Shown: piece by piece, positions 6,642 through 8,795 of the stretch
Layout of the letters: every line of letters starts with the position of its first letter
Numbering within the stretch: the first letter of the stretch is position 1
From: an uncultured Syntrophomonadaceae bacterium
Lineage (GTDB): Bacteria; Bacillota; Syntrophomonadia; Syntrophomonadales; Syntrophomonadaceae
DNA length: 8,795 bases
Direction: 5' to 3'
Assembly: GCA_944391275.1 (NCBI GenBank)
Contig: CALXSZ010000048.1
Location: 1-8,795 of the forward strand
The notes under the pieces: model-generated
The model's database searches: none
What the model was told of the DNA's origin: nothing
Seen by the model: the letters and a program-made list of their open reading frames with translations, nothing else
Translations under genes and position numbers: made by a program

Positions 6642-6819
6642 GGTATTACTCCTTACATCATGAAAAATAAAAGAACAGGTTCATTATAAAATATTTTTCT
6701 GACTTTTATGTGATGGAAAATTGAAAAATAACGATTAAATGGAAAATGAAGCCGTTCTAAATAAAAAAATACGTGAATAGAAATCAATTATGAGGAGCGG
6801 CCAGAAAGGGGGAACGGCC
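6642..6819. other. Divergent intergenic region between response regulator and solute-binding protein
   Basis: This AT-rich stretch must drive transcription both ways. On the minus side a TATAAT box is present (6683-6688). On the plus side I find no convincing -35/-10 pair before the solute-binding gene. Short GGAAAA-type elements recur (about 6714-6719 and 6741-6746), but I cannot call them regulator sites with confidence. Confidence 0.5.
6683..6688 (-). promoter_or_regulatory. Candidate -10 box for the two-component operon
   Basis: The minus strand reads TATAAT, a perfect sigma-A -10 hexamer, about 42 bases before the regulator ATG. No recognisable -35 box is found at 16 to 18 bases, which fits a promoter needing an activator, for example autoregulation. 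Confidence 0.45.
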
Positions 6820-8454
6820 ATGAGAAGAAAATATTCAAGGAAAAAATCTCGTTTTCGTCTCGGACTTCTTTTTTTATGTTGTGGGATTGGATGTTGGCTG
6901 GCGGCGAACCCTCTGGGGAAAAACGATTTTTCTTTAGTAAATACGGTCGAACAACCGCTTCGGATTGGAATTATAGGAGAGTTGGAAGGGCTACAGCCGT
7001 CTACCATCCAGAGTCTAGCCGAAAAAATCGTAGGGAGTTTAAGCTTTGAAGCTTTAACCTACTATGACCAGACTCAGCAGCAACTGGTTCCACAGCTGGC
7101 GGAGTCATGGGAATTTTCTCCGGACGCCTATACGTTGACTTTCCAGATAAAAGAAGGCGTACAATTCCAAAATGGAAGAAAACTTACCGCAGCGGACATA
7201 AAGATGATTTGGGAGAAAAACTTCTTAACCGGAGAAAATTGGAAAAATTATCATCTCATACGAGATATTGAAGGAAGCGAAGCGTTTTTAAATGGAGCAG
7301 TCACCGAAATTACAGGCATAAAGGCGAAAAAAAACCAACTGCAAATTACTTTTGAAAAACCCAATACGCTTTTTCCTTATATCGTAACCCATCCGCTTTT
7401 TTGGATTGCAGATCCGGAAAACGAAGAGGGGATTCCAGCTGGAACGGGACCTTATATCATACAAGATCGGAACGAACAGCAAATTGTACTTACGCCTTTT
7501 CAACAATATCGGGATGGATTCCCGCAGCTTCAAAAAATTGAAATCCACCGTTATGAAAATGAGGAACAAGCTTATCAAGATTTTCAACAGGGAAAATTGG
7601 ACGTCGCCTTGCCCTTGGATGGAAAAACCGCAGAGCAATTTTTAGAGGAAAACAGCAACATTGAAGTTTTACATCGGCAACCTATTTTAGAGTACTATCT
7701 TTTGGGATTCCATCAAGGCATGAGTCCTTTTGCAGGAAATGCGGAATTTAGGCAATCCCTGAATTACATGATTGACCGTGAAAAGATTATTCAAGAGATT
7801 ACCGGGCCTGGTTTTATTCCGGCTAAGGGGCCGATCCCCCAAGGAATATCCGCTTATCGTCCCCAGGTTTTGGGGTATACGTACGATCCGGAACAGGCGC
7901 AGAATCTATTGGATCAATCAGGCTATACTGGAAAAAATGATACGGAAGGTTTGTTGTTGTCTTATCATACGGGGTCCGGGCACCGTCTGGTCTTAGAAGA
8001 AATACAACGGCAAATGCAGTCTTTTGGTGTTCAGATTCAACTGCGCGAAGCGGATTGGGATGCTTATTGTTACCAGCTACCGCGCATGGGGTACAGTTTT
8101 TTTCGTTTAAGTTGGCAAGCAGATTATCCGGATGCGGACGATTTTCTTTACAGCTTGTATCATTCAAGTAATTTAGGAATCACAAATTATACCGGATTTC
8201 AAAATAGTCAAGTGGACGCCCTGCTCGATCAAGCTCGGGCGACGATTGATGAAGAAAAACGAATTCATCTGCAACAGCAAGCGGAAGATATTATTTTGGA
8301 TCAGGCTCCTCAACTATGGCTTTTTCAGAGAGAAATGCTGAGCCTTGTATCAACAGAATTGGAAGGAATGACGTTGAATGTTAGTGGATTTCCTCAGTGG
8401 GCAACGGTGCATTTTTCTTCCTCTGAATCCAGCAAAAAAATAGAAACAAGTTGA
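6820..8454 (+). CDS. Family 5 extracellular solute-binding protein (oligopeptide/dipeptide-type), orphan
   Basis: A 544-residue ABC-transporter binding protein of the SBP_bac_5 (OppA/DppA) type, which captures peptides or similar ligands outside the membrane. Family blocks: SLSFEALTYYDQTQQQLVPQ around 73-92, LAESWEFSPDAYTLTFQIKEG (93-113), the VQFQNGRKLTAADIKMIWE block (114-132), GTGPYII, an FRQSLNYMIDREKII block in the second half, and DYPDADDFLYSLYHSSN near the C-terminus. Residues 1-13 are strongly basic and 14-29 hydrophobic, an export signal or anchor. The only cysteine context near a lipobox is GIGC (22-25), which lacks the usual Leu at -3, so lipid attachment is uncertain. I chose the ATG at 6820 because AAAGGGGG (6805-6812) lies seven bases upstream; an in-frame ATG at 6790 has no such site. 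No permease or ATPase genes are nearby. It is divergent from the regulator and ends in TGA, inside the next promoter. Confidence 0.9.
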   Translation: MRRKYSRKKSRFRLGLLFLCCGIGCWLAANPLGKNDFSLVNTVEQPLRIGIIGELEGLQPSTIQSLAEKIVGSLSFEALTYYDQTQQQLVPQLAESWEFSPDAYTLTFQIKEGVQFQNGRKLTAADIKMIWEKNFLTGENWKNYHLIRDIEGSEAFLNGAVTEITGIKAKKNQLQITFEKPNTLFPYIVTHPLFWIADPENEEGIPAGTGPYIIQDRNEQQIVLTPFQQYRDGFPQLQKIEIHRYENEEQAYQDFQQGKLDVALPLDGKTAEQFLEENSNIEVLHRQPILEYYLLGFHQGMSPFAGNAEFRQSLNYMIDREKIIQEITGPGFIPAKGPIPQGISAYRPQVLGYTYDPEQAQNLLDQSGYTGKNDTEGLLLSYHTGSGHRLVLEEIQRQMQSFGVQIQLREADWDAYCYQLPRMGYSFFRLSWQADYPDADDFLYSLYHSSNLGITNYTGFQNSQVDALLDQARATIDEEKRIHLQQQAEDIILDQAPQLWLFQREMLSLVSTELEGMTLNVSGFPQWATVHFSSSESSKKIETS

Positions 8455-8479
8455 CACCCGGAACATTCTACGCTATAAT
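8451..8479 (+). promoter_or_regulatory. Consensus sigma-70/sigma-A promoter of the tRNA gene
   Basis: TTGACA (8451-8456) and TATAAT (8474-8479) are both perfect consensus hexamers with the ideal 17-base spacer. Transcription should start near 8486, about 30 bases before the tRNA. The TGA stop of the solute-binding gene (8452-8454) lies inside the -35 box. Confidence 0.92.
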
Positions 8480-8517
8480 AAATGCGCTGTAGGGAAAGAG
8501 AGAGGATCTCAGAGGTC

Positions 8518-8602
8518 GCCGGATCGGTGGAATCAACAGACACGTACGTTTGAGGGGCGTATACCGCAAGGTGTGCGGGTTCAAGTCCCGCTTCCGACAC
8601 CA
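8518..8602 (+). tRNA. tRNA-Leu (anticodon GAG), with degenerate features
   Basis: A class II tRNA. The anticodon stem TACGT/GCGTA (8545-8549, 8557-8561) holds the loop TTGAGGG, so the anticodon is GAG (8552-8554), reading CUC/CUU leucine codons, with G37. The D stem is GTG/CAC (8527-8529, 8541-8543). The long variable arm is ACC-GCAA-GGT (8563-8572). The T arm is GCGGG-TTCAAGT-CCCGC (8575-8591). Discriminator A (8599), as expected for leucine, and an encoded CCA (8600-8602) follow. Oddities: C replaces the universal T8, the D-loop GG (G18, G19) is AA, and acceptor pairs 2-71 (C/A) and 7-66 (T/T) are mismatched. GTCG at 8515-8518 would pair with the 3' CGAC, so the 5' end may have suffered a small insertion. 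The gene sits between a consensus promoter and a strong terminator. It may be a functional variant or a decaying copy. Confidence 0.8.
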
Positions 8603-8620
8603 TCTATTATGGTCAGTTTA

Positions 8621-8658
8621 GATCGGATGCGCGTCAAAGCGCATCCGATCGGCCTTTT
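8621..8658 (+). terminator. Rho-independent terminator of the tRNA transcript
   Basis: GATCGGATGCGC (8621-8632) and its exact complement (8639-8650) form a 12-bp GC-rich stem with a 6-base loop, followed by GGCC and TTTT (8655-8658), with a second T run at 8665-8669. It lies 18 bases after the tRNA CCA and would also end read-through from the solute-binding gene, which has no terminator of its own. Confidence 0.88.
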
Positions 8659-8795
8659 CCGGGGTTTTTCTGGCTTCGATTTCAGCTGAAAAACAACAGA
8701 TCGGCAAACCGTTTTTTCAGGAACCGTAGGGACTCGAACCCATACGCTCCCCCAAAAGCAAAAGGCACCCTTTTTGATTGGACATTCTTTCAAAA
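8659..8795. other. Non-coding right end of the window with a T-arm-like hairpin on the minus strand
   Basis: No coding frame is credible here. On the minus strand, bases 8746 to 8725 read as GGG-TTCGAGT-CCC extended by CGTA/TACG with one bulged T, the look of a tRNA T arm followed by CGGTTCC. No matching 5' acceptor strand (GGAACCG), D arm or anticodon arm is found in the remaining bases up to 8795, so I do not call a tRNA. Confidence 0.4.
8680..8691. repeat. 12-bp perfect palindrome
   Basis: TTTCAGCTGAAA is a perfect palindrome in the non-coding stretch after the tRNA terminator. It may be a protein-binding site; nothing else supports that. Confidence 0.25.

Noticed and set aside
6790..6819. 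Earlier ATG start for the solute-binding protein
   Set aside because: No ribosome binding site precedes it, whereas AAAGGGGG lies seven bases before the ATG at 6820, which also begins a classic basic-hydrophobic signal.
7288..7638. Minus-strand frames of 100 or more codons inside the solute-binding gene
   Set aside because: They are antisense shadows of a well-supported gene, with no recognisable domains or start signals.
8394..8603. Minus-strand 69-codon frame across the tRNA (contains GLEPAHLA)
   Set aside because: This peptide pattern is the familiar artefact of translating the antisense of a tRNA T arm; the frame also runs into the 3' end of the solute-binding gene.
8581..8793. Minus-strand 70-codon frame at the right end
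   Set aside because: It runs through the tRNA terminator stem and the T-arm-like hairpin, has no family features and no supporting ribosome binding site that I can see.
8717..8795. Complete second tRNA on the minus strand
   Set aside because: Only the T-arm-like part is visible. There is no 5' acceptor strand, D arm or anticodon stem that pairs properly in the 45 bases left.
1..8795. CRISPR array, insertion sequence or phage genes
   Set aside because: No regularly spaced direct repeats, transposase, integrase or phage-type protein is present in the window.

Overview
The window suggests a low- to moderate-GC Gram-positive bacterium of the Bacillota, probably class Clostridia. The grounds are purine-rich AGGAGG-type ribosome binding sites, Firmicutes-style OmpR/HAM-type regulators, a tRNA gene with an encoded CCA end, and a CotH / DUF4956 / VTC-domain gene trio that is common in that group. 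I cannot name a genus from sequence alone.

Layout, left to right. (1) 5-745, minus: a class I glutamine-amidotransferase-like hydrolase of the gamma-glutamyl-GABA hydrolase (PuuD, peptidase C26) family. (2) 746-947: a non-coding gap with two inverted repeats. (3) 4316 down to 948, minus: an operon of VTC-domain protein (polyphosphate polymerase-like), DUF4956 membrane protein and CotH-type kinase. The CotH frame is broken by a TGA at 1296-1298 and then stays open in the same frame to 948, encoding a hydrophilic stalk and a membrane anchor. (4) 4317-4519: a gap with an intrinsic terminator for the upstream two-component operon and probable control elements for the VTC operon. (5) 6641 down to 4520, minus: an OmpR-type response regulator and its histidine kinase, with overlapping ends. 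(6) 6642-6819: a divergent intergenic region. (7) 6820-8454, plus: a family 5 extracellular solute-binding protein with no permease beside it. (8) 8451-8658, plus: a consensus sigma-70 promoter whose -35 box contains the stop codon of the previous gene, a tRNA-Leu(GAG) gene with several abnormal core positions, and a strong rho-independent terminator. (9) 8659-8795: mostly featureless, except for an isolated T-arm-like hairpin on the minus strand.

How the parts may work together. VTC, DUF4956 and CotH look like one envelope-associated phosphate-chemistry module: a cytoplasmic triphosphate-tunnel enzyme, a multi-span membrane protein, and an extracytoplasmic protein kinase on a membrane tether. 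The two-component system just upstream, in the same orientation but behind its own terminator, is a plausible regulator of it. The divergent solute-binding protein may supply a ligand or serve a transporter encoded elsewhere. These functional links are inference from gene order.

The observations most worth a second look are the in-frame TGA that separates CotH from its C-terminal anchor, and the tRNA-Leu that has a perfect promoter and terminator but lacks G18, G19 and U8 and has acceptor-stem mismatches.
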